Positions 1 to 9,520 of a stretch of 64,000 nt of DNA are shown here, piece by piece (position 1 is the first letter of the stretch; every line of letters starts with the position of its first letter). The position numbers and the translations under genes are program-made. The DNA is from Gordonia phthalatica (GTDB lineage Bacteria > Actinomycetota > Actinomycetes > Mycobacteriales > Mycobacteriaceae), in contig NZ_CP011853.1 in the NCBI RefSeq assembly GCF_001305675.1, positions 1,736,001-1,800,000 of the forward strand, written 5' to 3'. The notes beneath the pieces are model-generated. The model did not search any database, was not told the origin of the DNA, and saw only the letters and a list, made by a program, of their open reading frames with translations.

Positions 1-1
1 G

Positions 2-1156
2 CTGTTCGTGCGCTTCGCGGCCGTCGAACTCGCCGTCTTCGCGGTGGCCTTCGGCTTCGGCGCGGGCCTGTCACGCACTCCGCCGCCGGTCCTGTCGACC
101 GCGAACGTGACGCCGATGGAACTGAAGATCGGCTACACGCTCGACGGCCCGCCGACCTTCGCTCGACTGATGCTGGACTGGCGCTTCGACCTGATCTTCG
201 GCACCGCGGCGATCCTCGCCGCCGTCGTCTACCTGCGCGGCGTCTATCGCCTCCACAAGCGCGGCGACGCCTGGCCGGTCGGCCGCACCGTGGCCTGGCT
301 CCTCGGCTGCGGCTCGCTGCTGTTCGCGACGTCGTCCGGTATGGGCCGATACGCACCGGCCATGTTCAGCACCCACATGATGAGCCACATGATGCTGTCG
401 ATGCTGGTCCCGGTTCTGCTGGTGCTCGGCGGCCCGGTCACCCTCGCGCTGCGGGCACTGCCCGCCGCCGGCCGCGACAACCCGCCCGGCCCGCGCGAAT
501 GGATCCTGCTGGGCATCCACAGCAAGTACTCGCGGATCATGACCCACCCGCTGATCGTGGTGGTCCTGTTCGTCGGCTCGTTCTACGTCCTCTACCTGGG
601 CGGGCTCTTCGACGCGGTGGTCGAGAACCACTCCGCGCACCTGCTGATGAACCTGCACTTCCTGGTGAGCGGCTACCTGTTCTACTGGCTCGTGATCGGC
701 ATCGACCCGGCGCCGCGGCAGATCAGTCCGGTCGCGAAACTCGGGGTCGTGATGGGTTCGCTGCCGTTCCACGCGTTCTTCGGCGTCGCGCTGATGATGA
801 CGAGCGGGATCATCGCCGAGAAGTGGTACACGTCGCTGCAGCACCCGTGGGCTTTCGACATGGCGGCCGACCAGCGCGTCGGCGGCGGCATCGCCTGGGC
901 GACGGGCGAGTTCCCGCTTCTGGTGGTCATGCTGGCCCTGCTGATCCAATGGAACCGGTCCGACAGCCGAGCGGCCAAGCGGTTCGACCGCAAGGAGGAA
1001 CGCGACCATGACGCGGAGCTCGACAGTTACAACGCCATGCTGCGGCGGATGAACGCTCCCGAACCGGCGGTGGAGGCCGTCGACGTCGCAGGCAGTGACG
1101 AGACGAGTGTCGAGTCGACGGGGACGCCCGAGGCGAAGGGCGACGCGTCGACGTAG
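2..1156 (+). CDS. CopD/CtaG membrane protein, 3' part (5' end outside window)
   Basis: The reading frame is open to the first base, so the gene begins upstream. The visible 384 residues start with the last helix of a CopD-like copper resistance domain ending in SRTPPP. A multi-helix CtaG (caa3_CtaG) domain follows, with its His/Met-rich HMMSHM stretch near residue 127, a likely copper site in the membrane. A hydrophilic, acidic tail follows from about residue 320. CtaG-type proteins help deliver copper to cytochrome c oxidase, and CopD-CtaG fusions of about 650 residues are common in actinomycetes. An internal GTG at position 8 could be mistaken for the start. Seen: helices and Met/His motif. 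Known: family role in copper handling. Inferred: fusion with an upstream CopD part. Confidence 0.85.
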   Translation: MFVRFAAVELAVFAVAFGFGAGLSRTPPPVLSTANVTPMELKIGYTLDGPPTFARLMLDWRFDLIFGTAAILAAVVYLRGVYRLHKRGDAWPVGRTVAWLLGCGSLLFATSSGMGRYAPAMFSTHMMSHMMLSMLVPVLLVLGGPVTLALRALPAAGRDNPPGPREWILLGIHSKYSRIMTHPLIVVVLFVGSFYVLYLGGLFDAVVENHSAHLLMNLHFLVSGYLFYWLVIGIDPAPRQISPVAKLGVVMGSLPFHAFFGVALMMTSGIIAEKWYTSLQHPWAFDMAADQRVGGGIAWATGEFPLLVVMLALLIQWNRSDSRAAKRFDRKEERDHDAELDSYNAMLRRMNAPEPAVEAVDVAGSDETSVESTGTPEAKGDAST

Positions 1157-1165
1157 CCGAGGCGG

Positions 1166-1567
1166 CTACGCGGCGGCGAGCTGCAACTGCGGGAACTGGA
1201 ACCGATGCTGATGCTCGGTCCAGGTCCGCAGGTAGTGGACGCCCGTCTGGTAGTCGAGGAACAGGTTCTTCCAGGCGCGGGCGCTCTGCACGACGTGCGT
1301 CGTGATCACCGCGGTCTGATGGAGCAGGCGCCGCATGAACGAGGTGACGCGGTGTGCCCACTCGAACTCGGTGGACAGGACGCCGAGGCCGAGGAAGAAG
1401 GTCACCCACCCGGGGCCCGGGATCGGAAGCGGGATCATCACCAGGCCGGCCAGCACCATGAGAGTGCCGATGACGCCGACGCCGACGCGGTACAGACGGT
1501 TGAGGACCGGACGCTGCCGGATCATGTAGCGCCGCTGCCGGTGCCAGACCTTCAACCGCAGTCGCAT
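1166..1567 (-). CDS. TIGR02611/PGPGW-family membrane protein
   Basis: This small membrane protein of about 133 residues carries the family motif PIPGPGW between two hydrophobic stretches. The conserved block after it includes the words GLGVLSTEFEWAH. A basic N-terminus (RLRLKVWHRQRR) suggests a cytoplasmic start. I chose the ATG at 1567 because GAGAGG lies 11 nt upstream; an in-frame start at 1627 would add 20 residues. The gene is convergent with the CopD/CtaG gene, only 9 nt away. The family (putative transmembrane protein PGPGW) has no established function. The 3' end is rich in aromatic and basic residues. Confidence 0.75.
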   Translation of the reverse strand: MRLRLKVWHRQRRYMIRQRPVLNRLYRVGVGVIGTLMVLAGLVMIPLPIPGPGWVTFFLGLGVLSTEFEWAHRVTSFMRRLLHQTAVITTHVVQSARAWKNLFLDYQTGVHYLRTWTEHQHRFQFPQLQLAAA

Positions 1568-1875
1568 GTCAGCATGTGCCTCTCGTCGGGGACGGGTCGT
1601 CGTCGGTCGCGGGTGAGCGACCGTCACTGATTGATAACGAGCCAGCGCCTACGACGGTTCCCAGTGTGACACACCACACTCGCAGATCGGGAATTTCTCG
1701 ATCGAGTGTCGGCGACGTCATCGCGACCGGAGGCCGGTGGCGGCCGTGGCGCGAGGAGCGTCGCAAGACCGATAGGATGGTCGCCGAGCCATGCCGCCGC
1801 CGACGCCGGTTCGGTGGGCGCATCGAGAGAAGAATCATTCATCGCAGCGGAAAGCTGCAGCTAGGAGCGGTAATC

Positions 1876-3549
1876 GTGGCTGAGTTCATCTATACGATGA
1901 AGAAGGTCCGCAAGGCGCACGGCGACAAGGTGATCCTGGACGACGTCACCATGTCGTTCTACCCGGGCGCCAAGATCGGTGTGGTCGGTCCCAACGGCGC
2001 GGGCAAGTCGTCGATCCTGAAGATCATGGCCGGTCTGGACCAGCCGAGCAACGGCGAAGCCTTCCTCGATCCCGACGCCACCGTCGGCATCCTCCTGCAG
2101 GAGCCGCCTCTCAACGAGGAGAAGACGGTCAAGGAGAACGTCGAAGAGGGCATGGGCGAGATCAAGGTGAAGCTCGACCGCTTCAACGAGATCGCCGAGC
2201 TCATGGCCACCGACTACTCCGACGAGTTGATGGAGGAGATGGGCAAGCTCCAGGACGACCTGGACAACGCCGACGCGTGGGACATGGACTCCCAGCTGGA
2301 ACAGGCGATGGACGCCCTCCGCTGCCCGCCCGGCGACCTGCCGGTCACGAAGCTCTCCGGTGGCGAGCGTCGCCGCGTCGCACTGTGCAAGCTCCTGCTG
2401 CAGAAGCCGGACCTGCTCCTGCTCGACGAGCCCACCAACCACCTGGACGCCGAGAGCGTGCTGTGGCTGGAGCAGCACCTCGCGAACTACGCGGGCGCCG
2501 TGCTCGCCGTGACGCACGACCGCTACTTCCTCGATCACGTCGCGCAGTGGATCTGCGAGGTCGACCGCGGCAAGCTGCACGGCTACGAGGGCAACTACTC
2601 GGCCTACCTGGAGAAGAAGGCCGAGCGCCTCGAGGTCCAGGGCAAGAAGGACCAGAAGCTGCAGAAGCGCCTCAAGGAGGAGCTCGCCTGGGTCCGCTCC
2701 GGTGCCAAGGCCCGCCAGACCAAGAACAAGGCGCGTCTGGCCCGCTACGAGGAGATGGCCGCGGAAGCCGAGAAGCACCGCAAGCTCGACTTCGAAGAGA
2801 TCCAGATCCCGACGCCGCCGCGTCTGGGCAACGTGGTCGTCGAGGTCAGCAACCTCGACAAGGGCTTCGACGGCCGCGTCCTGATCAAGGACCTGTCGTT
2901 CACGCTGCCGCGCAACGGCATCGTCGGCGTCATCGGCCCCAACGGCGTTGGCAAGACCACGCTGTTCAAGACCATCGTCGGTCTGGAGAGCCCGGACTCG
3001 GGCGACGTGAAGGTCGGCGAGACGGTCAAGCTCAGCTACGTGGACCAGAACCGCGCGAACATCGATCCCAAGAAGACAGTGTTCGAGGTGGTCTCCGACG
3101 GACTCGACTACATCGAGGTCGGCCAGAACGAGATGCCGTCGCGCGCCTACGTGAGCGCCTTCGGGTTCAAGGGCTCGGATCAGCAGAAGCCCGCCGAGGT
3201 GCTCTCGGGCGGTGAGCGCAACCGCCTGAACCTGGCCCTGACACTCAAGGAGGGCGGCAACCTGATCCTCCTCGACGAGCCGACCAACGACCTCGACGTC
3301 GAGACCCTGAGCTCGCTGGAGAACGCCCTGCAGGAGTTCCCGGGCTGTGCCGTCGTGATCTCGCACGACCGCTGGTTCCTGGACCGCACCTGTACTCACA
3401 TCCTGGCGTGGGAGGGCAACGTGTCCGAGGGCCAGTGGTACTGGTTCGAGGGCAACTTCGAGGCCTACGAAGCCAACAAGATCGATCGCCTCGGACCCGA
3501 CGCCGCGCGCCCGCACAGTGTCACGCACCGCCGCCTGACGCGCGACTGA
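1876..3549 (+). CDS. ettA: Energy-dependent translational throttle protein EttA (ABC-F ATPase)
   Basis: Cytosolic ABC-F protein of 557 residues, the usual EttA length. It has two ATP-binding cassettes. Cassette 1 has Walker A GPNGAGKS near residue 38, signature LSGGERRR near 160 and Walker B LLLLDEPTNHLD near 180. Cassette 2 has GPNGVGKT near 355, LSGGERNR near 443 and ILLDEPTNDLD near 464. The linker between them is long and charged, as expected for the P-site tRNA interaction motif, and there are no membrane segments. EttA binds the ribosomal E site and gates the first elongation step according to the ATP/ADP ratio. The start is the GTG at 1876, preceded by AGGAG; the open frame extends 300 nt further upstream but without family similarity. 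It corresponds to Rv2477c and precedes the glutamate dehydrogenase gene, as in M. tuberculosis. Confidence 0.95.
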   Translation: MAEFIYTMKKVRKAHGDKVILDDVTMSFYPGAKIGVVGPNGAGKSSILKIMAGLDQPSNGEAFLDPDATVGILLQEPPLNEEKTVKENVEEGMGEIKVKLDRFNEIAELMATDYSDELMEEMGKLQDDLDNADAWDMDSQLEQAMDALRCPPGDLPVTKLSGGERRRVALCKLLLQKPDLLLLDEPTNHLDAESVLWLEQHLANYAGAVLAVTHDRYFLDHVAQWICEVDRGKLHGYEGNYSAYLEKKAERLEVQGKKDQKLQKRLKEELAWVRSGAKARQTKNKARLARYEEMAAEAEKHRKLDFEEIQIPTPPRLGNVVVEVSNLDKGFDGRVLIKDLSFTLPRNGIVGVIGPNGVGKTTLFKTIVGLESPDSGDVKVGETVKLSYVDQNRANIDPKKTVFEVVSDGLDYIEVGQNEMPSRAYVSAFGFKGSDQQKPAEVLSGGERNRLNLALTLKEGGNLILLDEPTNDLDVETLSSLENALQEFPGCAVVISHDRWFLDRTCTHILAWEGNVSEGQWYWFEGNFEAYEANKIDRLGPDAARPHSVTHRRLTRD

Positions 3550-3681
3550 CGGCCGATCGGCTCGGACGGCCCTCCAACCCCGTCCGCGGGCGGTACTCTC
3601 GTGCCGAACGTAGACGAGGTGGAGCCGACCCCGCCGACCGGCCCGCGTGCGCTCCTCCTCGACAGAGGGAGGCAGATTCAC

Positions 3682-6600
3682 GTGAACGACGCGCCGGATC
3701 GATCGGGCGAGGACATCGCCGCCGAGTTCGCTGCCTTCTATTTCCCCGAATCCCCGGATGCCGCTGCGGTGTCCGGGGATTCGTGGTCTCGCCTGAAGCG
3801 ACACCTGGAGCTCGGTGACACCCGGGAGGCGGGGGAGACCGCAGTCGGCACCACCGAACTCGCCGACGGTTCGATCGAGGTGCAGGTGGTCGCCGACGAC
3901 ATCCCGCTGCTGGTCGGATCGGTGCTGACCGTCCTCGACGAGGCCGGCCTCACGATCGCGGCCAACGAGCACCCGATCCTCGCGGTCCGCCGCGACGCGA
4001 ACGGCCGGATCGAGGGCCTCGACGAGACCGTCACGAACGTCAGCGGCGGCAGCGACGCGGAGTCGTGGATCAGCGTCACGACCGGCCCGGCGCCCGGCTG
4101 CGACATCGATCGGCTGCGCGCCGAGATCGGTGGCGCCCTGGTGCGCGCGCAGGCCGTCGACGGCGACACCGCGGAGATCGCCCGACGCCTGTCCGACCTC
4201 GCGGAGGCGATCAGCGACGACGACGAGGACGCCGACCTGCTGAGCTGGTTCGCGATCCGCGACAACTTCCTGGCCGTCGGCTACCGCGAGGCCGTGCCCG
4301 GACGCCCCGGGCTCGGTGTCTGGCGCGACGCGGCGACGCTGCGCCCGGATCCGATCGACGACGCCGACACCCTGACGGTCGATCACACCTACCTGCCCAC
4401 GGGCCTGCTGCGCACCCGGTTCCCGGTGATGCTCCGCGTCCACGTCGACGGGGTGGAACACCAGGTGGTCGGCGCCATCACCTCGCTCGGCGACTACCAG
4501 TCGGTCCGATCGGTGCCGGGCGTCCGCGGCAAGGTCGGCGACGTCCTCCGCGGCCTGGGCCTGCCCGAGGACTCATTCGGCGGCATCGCGGCGCTGGAAG
4601 TCCTGCAGACCTATCCGCTCGCCGAACTGATGGTCATCGACAGCGACGACCTGACCCGCCGGATCGCCCAGGTCCTCGACGCACAGACCACCCGCGATCC
4701 GCGCTTCTACGCGCGGACCGGGCCGGACGGGTTCGCGAGCATCCTGGTGTTCATGCCGCGCGAGCAGTACTCGTCCGACGTGCGCTCCCGCATCGTCGCA
4801 CTGCTCGAGGACCAGCTGCAGGGGAGTCAGACGGAGTTCCTCACCAAGCTGTCCCACCTTCCGCTGGCCCAGCTCCTGGTGGTGATGCGGACCGATGCCG
4901 ACGTCGCGACCGCCGTGGGCGGCGACCTGCTGGCGAATCTCACCGACGAGGCGCGCACCTGGTCCGATCGCGTACGGGCCGTGCAGACCGCCGACCCGGA
5001 GGTCGCGCGGCTGCTCGGAACCGTGGGTGATCGCTATCGAGACGAACGCGAACCGTCCGACGCCGCCGTCGACCTGCCGATCGCCGCCAGGCTGGCCGCC
5101 GGCGACCTGCACGCCTACCTCGACCGCACGGCGGCCGACGCCTGGCGCTTCGTCCTCTACCTCGCCGACACCACCGCGGCCCTGACCGACGTCCTCCCGA
5201 TGCTGCAGAGCCTCGGACTCACGGTGGTCGACGAGCACCCGCACACCATCGACCGGCCCGACGGCGTCGCCGTCAACGTCTACGACTTCACCGTGCACCC
5301 CGCACCGCACGTCGACGTCGACGACGCCCCGGATCCGGAGGGGCGGATCGCCGAGGCGTTCACCGACATGTGGCTCGGCGAGACCGAGGTCGACGGTTTC
5401 AACGAACTGGTGCTGCGCGCCGGCCTCACGTCCCGGACCGTCGCGATCGTCCGCACCTATGCCCGCTACCTCAACCAGTGCGGTGTCGGGTTCACCCTGG
5501 CGCACATGGCGGAGGTCCTCGGCGACCACCGCGCCGTGACGCAGGCCCTCGTCGACCTGTTCGTCGCCACCTTCCATCCCGAGCAGGGTTCGGCGGAGCG
5601 ACGGGACGCCGCCGACGCGAGACTCCGCGAGCACATCGCCGAGATCCTCAGCCTCGATGCCGATCGGGTGGTGTCGGCGCTCGCAGGCACCGTCCGCGCC
5701 ACCCTGCGCACCAACTTCTACATCGACGATCATCGGGCGGGCATCCGCCGCACCATCGCGGTCAAACTCGACACCGGCGCCATCCGGCAGGCGCCGCTCC
5801 CGCGGCCGAAGTACGAGATCTTCGTGTACTCGCCGAAGATCGAGGGCGTCCACCTGCGGTTCGGCGACGTGGCACGCGGCGGACTGCGCTGGTCGGACCG
5901 CCGCGAAGACTTCCGCACCGAGGTGTTGGGGCTGGTGAAGGCGCAGGCGGTGAAGAACGCGGTCATCGTGCCGGTCGGCGCCAAGGGCGGTTTCGTGGTC
6001 CGCGAACCCGTCCCGCCCACCGGCGACCCGGCCGTGGATCGGCAGGCGTTCCGCGACGAGGGCATCGCCTGCTATCGGGCGTTCGTCGGCGCACTGCTGC
6101 AGATCACCGACAACCTCGACACGGTCAGCGGCGAGGTCCTGCCGCCCGCGCGGGTGGTACGCCGCGACGGCGACGACCCGTACCTGGTGGTGGCCGCGGA
6201 CAAGGGGACGGCGGCGTTCTCGGACATCGCCAACGCTGTCGCGGACCAGTACGGGTACTGGCTGTCGGACGCCTTCGCCTCCGGCGGATCGGTCGGCTAC
6301 GACCACAAGGCCATGGGCATCACCGCGCGCGGCGCCTGGGAGTCGGTGAAACGGCACTTCTGGGAGATGGGGGTGGACACCCAGACCCAGGACTTCACCG
6401 CGGTCGGCATCGGCGACATGAGTGGCGACGTCTTCGGCAACGGCATGCTCCTGTCGCGGCACACGCGGCTCGTCGCCGCGTTCGACCATCGCCACATCTT
6501 CATCGACCCCGACCCCGACCCGGCGACGTCGTATCCGGAACGCGCGCGACTATTCGCACTGCCGCGATCGTCGTGGGACGACTACGACCGCACGCTCATC

Positions 6601-8289
6601 TCGGCCGGCGGCGGCATCTGGTCGCGGGAACAGAAGGCGATCGACATCAGCCCCCAGGTGCGGCGGGCGCTCGGCCTCGCGGACGCGGTGACCGTCCTGT
6701 CGCCGCCGGAACTGATCCGGGCGATCCTCCTCGCCCCCGTCGACCTGCTGTACAACGGCGGCATCGGCACCTACGTGAAATCCTCCGACGAGGCGAACTC
6801 GGCGGTCGGCGACAAGGCCAACGACGCGATCCGCGTCGACGCGAATCAGCTGCGCGTCAAGGTGCTCGGGGAGGGCGGCAACCTCGGAGTCACCGAGCAC
6901 GGCCGGATCGAAGCCGACCTCGCGGGCATCCGCATCAACAGCGACGCCCTCGACAACTCGGCGGGCGTCGACTGCTCCGATCACGAGGTCAACCTGAAAA
7001 TCCTGCTCAATGCCCAGGTGTCCGGCGGTGCACTCGACGCCGACGACCGCAACGATCTGCTGCTGTCGATGACCGACGACGTCGCGGAGCTGGTGCTGGC
7101 CGACAACATCGATCAGAACGCCGAACTCGGGATGGCGCGCGACACCGCGGACGACGACACGGACCTGCACGGCCGGATGCTCGGTCATCTCGCGGACGCG
7201 GGCGTCGACCTGAAGCTGGAGGCACTGCCGACCCCGGGAGAACTGAAGCGTCGACGCTCGGGAGAACTCGCGCGCGGGCTCACCAGCCCCGAGCTCGCGA
7301 CGATGATGGCGCACATCAAACTCGACGCGAAGCAGCGGCTGCTGGCCTCGCCGCTGCCCGACAACGAGATGTTCGACGGCCTCGCCTCGGCGTACTTCCC
7401 GGAGCCGGTGCGGGAGAAGTTCGCCGACGGCATCCGGGCGCACCGACTGCGCCGCGAGATCGTGACGACGGTCCTGGTGAACCGGACGGTCGCCGACGGC
7501 GGCATGACCCACCTGTACACGCTGGGCGAGACGTCCGGCACCGACATCGGTGACGCGATGCGCGCGACGGTCGTCGCGACCCGGGTGTTCGGCATCGGCG
7601 CGCTGCTGGCGGAACTGCGCGGCGAGAAGGTCGCGGCGTCGGTGGTCGACGACGCCACCCGACGGGTCCGCGGGCTCCTGGCCGCCGGCGCCCGCTGGTT
7701 CCTGGCGCACCGGCCGCAGCCGATCGCGATGGCGGCCGAGACCACCCGCTACGCCGACGTCGCCGACCTCGGGGGACGCCTGGATGAGTGGCTCAGCGAG
7801 ACCTCGTCCCGGGAGGTGGCGCGGCGCCGCGACATCCTGGTGGACGCCGGGGTGCGCCCGGCCGCGGCACAGGCCGTTGCGATCAGCCCGTACCGCCTGC
7901 AGCTGCTGGATGTGCTGGACCTCGCCGAGATCACCGACCGGTCGCCCGAGGAGGTCGGCGAGCTGCTGTTCACCCTGGTAGAACGGTTCCGGATCGACGA
8001 GCTCGCCACTCACATCGCCGAACTGGACCGCAGCGACCGGTGGTCGCTCTTGGCGCGACTGTCTCTGCGCGACGAACTGCACTCGGTGCTGCACGCGCTC
8101 ACCCGCGCGATCCTGTCGATGTCGGAGCCGGACGAGCCGACCGTGCAGAAGATCGACGACTGGGAGCAGTCGCAGTCGGCGATGATCGGTCGCGCGGAAT
8201 CGACCCTCGACGACCTCGAATCCGACGGGCACTGGGACCTGGCCACGCTGTCGGTGGCCGTCCGATCCCTGCGCGGCATCGTGGGTTAA
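3682..8289 (+). CDS. gdh: NAD-specific glutamate dehydrogenase, large (180 kDa) class
   Basis: A very long protein (about 1535 residues) of the large NAD-GDH class. It oxidatively deaminates glutamate to 2-oxoglutarate and ammonia and links amino acid catabolism to the TCA cycle. The N-terminal half is regulatory (ACT-like and helical regions). The catalytic core includes ARGGLRWSDR and VPVGAKGGF near residue 764, where the glutamate-binding lysine lies, followed by a Rossmann NAD domain. Start: the GTG at 3682 has AGGGAGG 9 nt upstream. An in-frame GTG at 3601 would add 27 residues but has no clear ribosome-binding site. The stop overlaps the next gene's start (TAATG), so the thioesterase is probably translationally coupled. 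Synteny matches Rv2476c. Confidence 0.93.
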   Translation: MNDAPDRSGEDIAAEFAAFYFPESPDAAAVSGDSWSRLKRHLELGDTREAGETAVGTTELADGSIEVQVVADDIPLLVGSVLTVLDEAGLTIAANEHPILAVRRDANGRIEGLDETVTNVSGGSDAESWISVTTGPAPGCDIDRLRAEIGGALVRAQAVDGDTAEIARRLSDLAEAISDDDEDADLLSWFAIRDNFLAVGYREAVPGRPGLGVWRDAATLRPDPIDDADTLTVDHTYLPTGLLRTRFPVMLRVHVDGVEHQVVGAITSLGDYQSVRSVPGVRGKVGDVLRGLGLPEDSFGGIAALEVLQTYPLAELMVIDSDDLTRRIAQVLDAQTTRDPRFYARTGPDGFASILVFMPREQYSSDVRSRIVALLEDQLQGSQTEFLTKLSHLPLAQLLVVMRTDADVATAVGGDLLANLTDEARTWSDRVRAVQTADPEVARLLGTVGDRYRDEREPSDAAVDLPIAARLAAGDLHAYLDRTAADAWRFVLYLADTTAALTDVLPMLQSLGLTVVDEHPHTIDRPDGVAVNVYDFTVHPAPHVDVDDAPDPEGRIAEAFTDMWLGETEVDGFNELVLRAGLTSRTVAIVRTYARYLNQCGVGFTLAHMAEVLGDHRAVTQALVDLFVATFHPEQGSAERRDAADARLREHIAEILSLDADRVVSALAGTVRATLRTNFYIDDHRAGIRRTIAVKLDTGAIRQAPLPRPKYEIFVYSPKIEGVHLRFGDVARGGLRWSDRREDFRTEVLGLVKAQAVKNAVIVPVGAKGGFVVREPVPPTGDPAVDRQAFRDEGIACYRAFVGALLQITDNLDTVSGEVLPPARVVRRDGDDPYLVVAADKGTAAFSDIANAVADQYGYWLSDAFASGGSVGYDHKAMGITARGAWESVKRHFWEMGVDTQTQDFTAVGIGDMSGDVFGNGMLLSRHTRLVAAFDHRHIFIDPDPDPATSYPERARLFALPRSSWDDYDRTLISAGGGIWSREQKAIDISPQVRRALGLADAVTVLSPPELIRAILLAPVDLLYNGGIGTYVKSSDEANSAVGDKANDAIRVDANQLRVKVLGEGGNLGVTEHGRIEADLAGIRINSDALDNSAGVDCSDHEVNLKILLNAQVSGGALDADDRNDLLLSMTDDVAELVLADNIDQNAELGMARDTADDDTDLHGRMLGHLADAGVDLKLEALPTPGELKRRRSGELARGLTSPELATMMAHIKLDAKQRLLASPLPDNEMFDGLASAYFPEPVREKFADGIRAHRLRREIVTTVLVNRTVADGGMTHLYTLGETSGTDIGDAMRATVVATRVFGIGALLAELRGEKVAASVVDDATRRVRGLLAAGARWFLAHRPQPIAMAAETTRYADVADLGGRLDEWLSETSSREVARRRDILVDAGVRPAAAQAVAISPYRLQLLDVLDLAEITDRSPEEVGELLFTLVERFRIDELATHIAELDRSDRWSLLARLSLRDELHSVLHALTRAILSMSEPDEPTVQKIDDWEQSQSAMIGRAESTLDDLESDGHWDLATLSVAVRSLRGIVG

Positions 8290-8807
8290 TGTCAGGCATG
8301 GCTGATCTCGAGAATCCCGGTGATGAGAAGCAGGCTCAGCGAAGGCTTTTCGCCGACAACGGCCACACCACCGACCGCGGCTACGTGGTCACGGTCCCGG
8401 TCCGTTGGTCCGACATGGATGTCTTCCAGCACATCAACCACGCGCGGATGGTGACGCTCCTGGAAGAAGCGCGGATCCCGTGGCTGTTCTACGACGACAA
8501 GCCGACGGCGCCGATGCGCAAGGGCTGTCTGGTGGCGGACCTCCACGTGAAGTACCAGGGCCAGATCCGGCACGACGAGTCGCCGATCACCGTGACCATG
8601 TTCGTCGAGAAGCTCCGCGCCGTCGACTTCACCGTGGGCTACGAGGTGCGTCCCCACGGCGCGGCTCCCGACTCCAAGCCGGCGGTCGTGGCGTCGACGC
8701 AGCTGGTGTCCTTCGACATCGACACCCAGCGTCCGCGGCGCATGCCGCCGGAGGAGAAGGCCTACCTGCAGTCGTTCCTGCGCGAGCCCGGACAGTCGGC
8801 GAAGTGA
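8289..8807 (+). CDS. Acyl-CoA thioesterase, hotdog fold (4HBT family)
   Basis: A single hotdog domain of 172 residues. The active-site loop near residues 40 to 51 reads WSDMDVFQHINHAR, with Asp, His and Asn in the pattern of 4-hydroxybenzoyl-CoA thioesterase relatives. Proteins of this family hydrolyse acyl-CoA thioesters in the cytosol; the substrate cannot be read from sequence. The ATG at 8289 shares bases with the dehydrogenase stop codon, and a second ATG nine bases later is possible. The 3' end overlaps the next gene by 4 nt. It matches Rv2475c by position and similarity. The three-gene run gdh, thioesterase and Rv2474c-like protein looks like one transcription unit. Confidence 0.88.
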   Translation: MSGMADLENPGDEKQAQRRLFADNGHTTDRGYVVTVPVRWSDMDVFQHINHARMVTLLEEARIPWLFYDDKPTAPMRKGCLVADLHVKYQGQIRHDESPITVTMFVEKLRAVDFTVGYEVRPHGAAPDSKPAVVASTQLVSFDIDTQRPRRMPPEEKAYLQSFLREPGQSAK

Positions 8808-9517
8808 GCGTGATGGACGGCGGCGTCGAGCACGTCCTGCACCCGCACGGGCCGTCGGACCGCACCGACGTCGCCGCCTTTCTGGATCGGGCGCGCCGCG
8901 TCGACGACTCGGGCGTCCTCCGCGCCCAGCAGCGCGCCGACGGTCGCGTGGGCCTGTGGATCCGCACCGGCTTCGACATCCTCGCCACCCGCTCGGTGTT
9001 CGGCACGGTGACGCCGTCCGACGTGATCGCCGACGTCGGCGCGATGACCGCCTCGCTGCCGGGCGGCGGTCCGGTGTCGCTCGGCTTCGCCCTGCCCGGC
9101 GCGTGGCAGGGAGCGCTGCCGCCGGCCGACGGTTTCATTCACCTGGACGACGTGCCCGCCCGCGACCTCGTCGCGCTGTCGCGCAGCGGCGCCGACGTCG
9201 CCCGCAACGAGTCGGGCGCGCTGGGGATGGCGTCGTCGTTGCTCGACCAGACGGTGCTCGAGGTCAGCGCCCACGACGCAGACGGTGCCGCGGTCGGCGA
9301 GGTCGCGAAGGTGACGATGCGGGCCGTCTTCTCCCTGACGGCGATGGGCTTCGTGCGCGACGCGGACGGTCACGAGATCAGCGAGACGTCGCCGCTGGAG
9401 CGCATCGCGGCGGACGAGCCGGTGCGCGTGCGCGTGTCGTCGAGCTGGGTGCGCGTGGACGCCAGGTTCGGCTCCGTGTACCAGCGGCGATCGGTGCTGA
9501 ACCTCGGCGTCGTGTAG
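8804..9517 (+). CDS. Conserved actinobacterial protein (Rv2474c-like), unknown function
   Basis: A 237-residue soluble protein without a signal peptide or membrane segment. I do not recognise a catalytic motif. It contains several Gly/Ala-rich strands and reads as a possible tandem of hotdog-like or beta-rich halves, but that is a guess. The GTG start overlaps the thioesterase stop (GTGA), which points to coupled translation; an ATG three codons later is an alternative. Its place after the thioesterase and before an alpha-glucosidase on the opposite strand matches Rv2474c in M. tuberculosis. It ends 4 nt before the stop of that convergent gene, and no hairpin separates them. Confidence 0.7.
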   Translation: MSVMDGGVEHVLHPHGPSDRTDVAAFLDRARRVDDSGVLRAQQRADGRVGLWIRTGFDILATRSVFGTVTPSDVIADVGAMTASLPGGGPVSLGFALPGAWQGALPPADGFIHLDDVPARDLVALSRSGADVARNESGALGMASSLLDQTVLEVSAHDADGAAVGEVAKVTMRAVFSLTAMGFVRDADGHEISETSPLERIAADEPVRVRVSSSWVRVDARFGSVYQRRSVLNLGVV

Positions 9518-9520
9518 GCC

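Noticed and set aside
1861..4461. 866-residue open frame on the minus strand across ettA and gdh
   Set aside because: It mirrors the codon structure of ettA and gdh, is rich in Val/Arg/Asp/Leu shadow sequence and has no domain. A GC-rich artefact.
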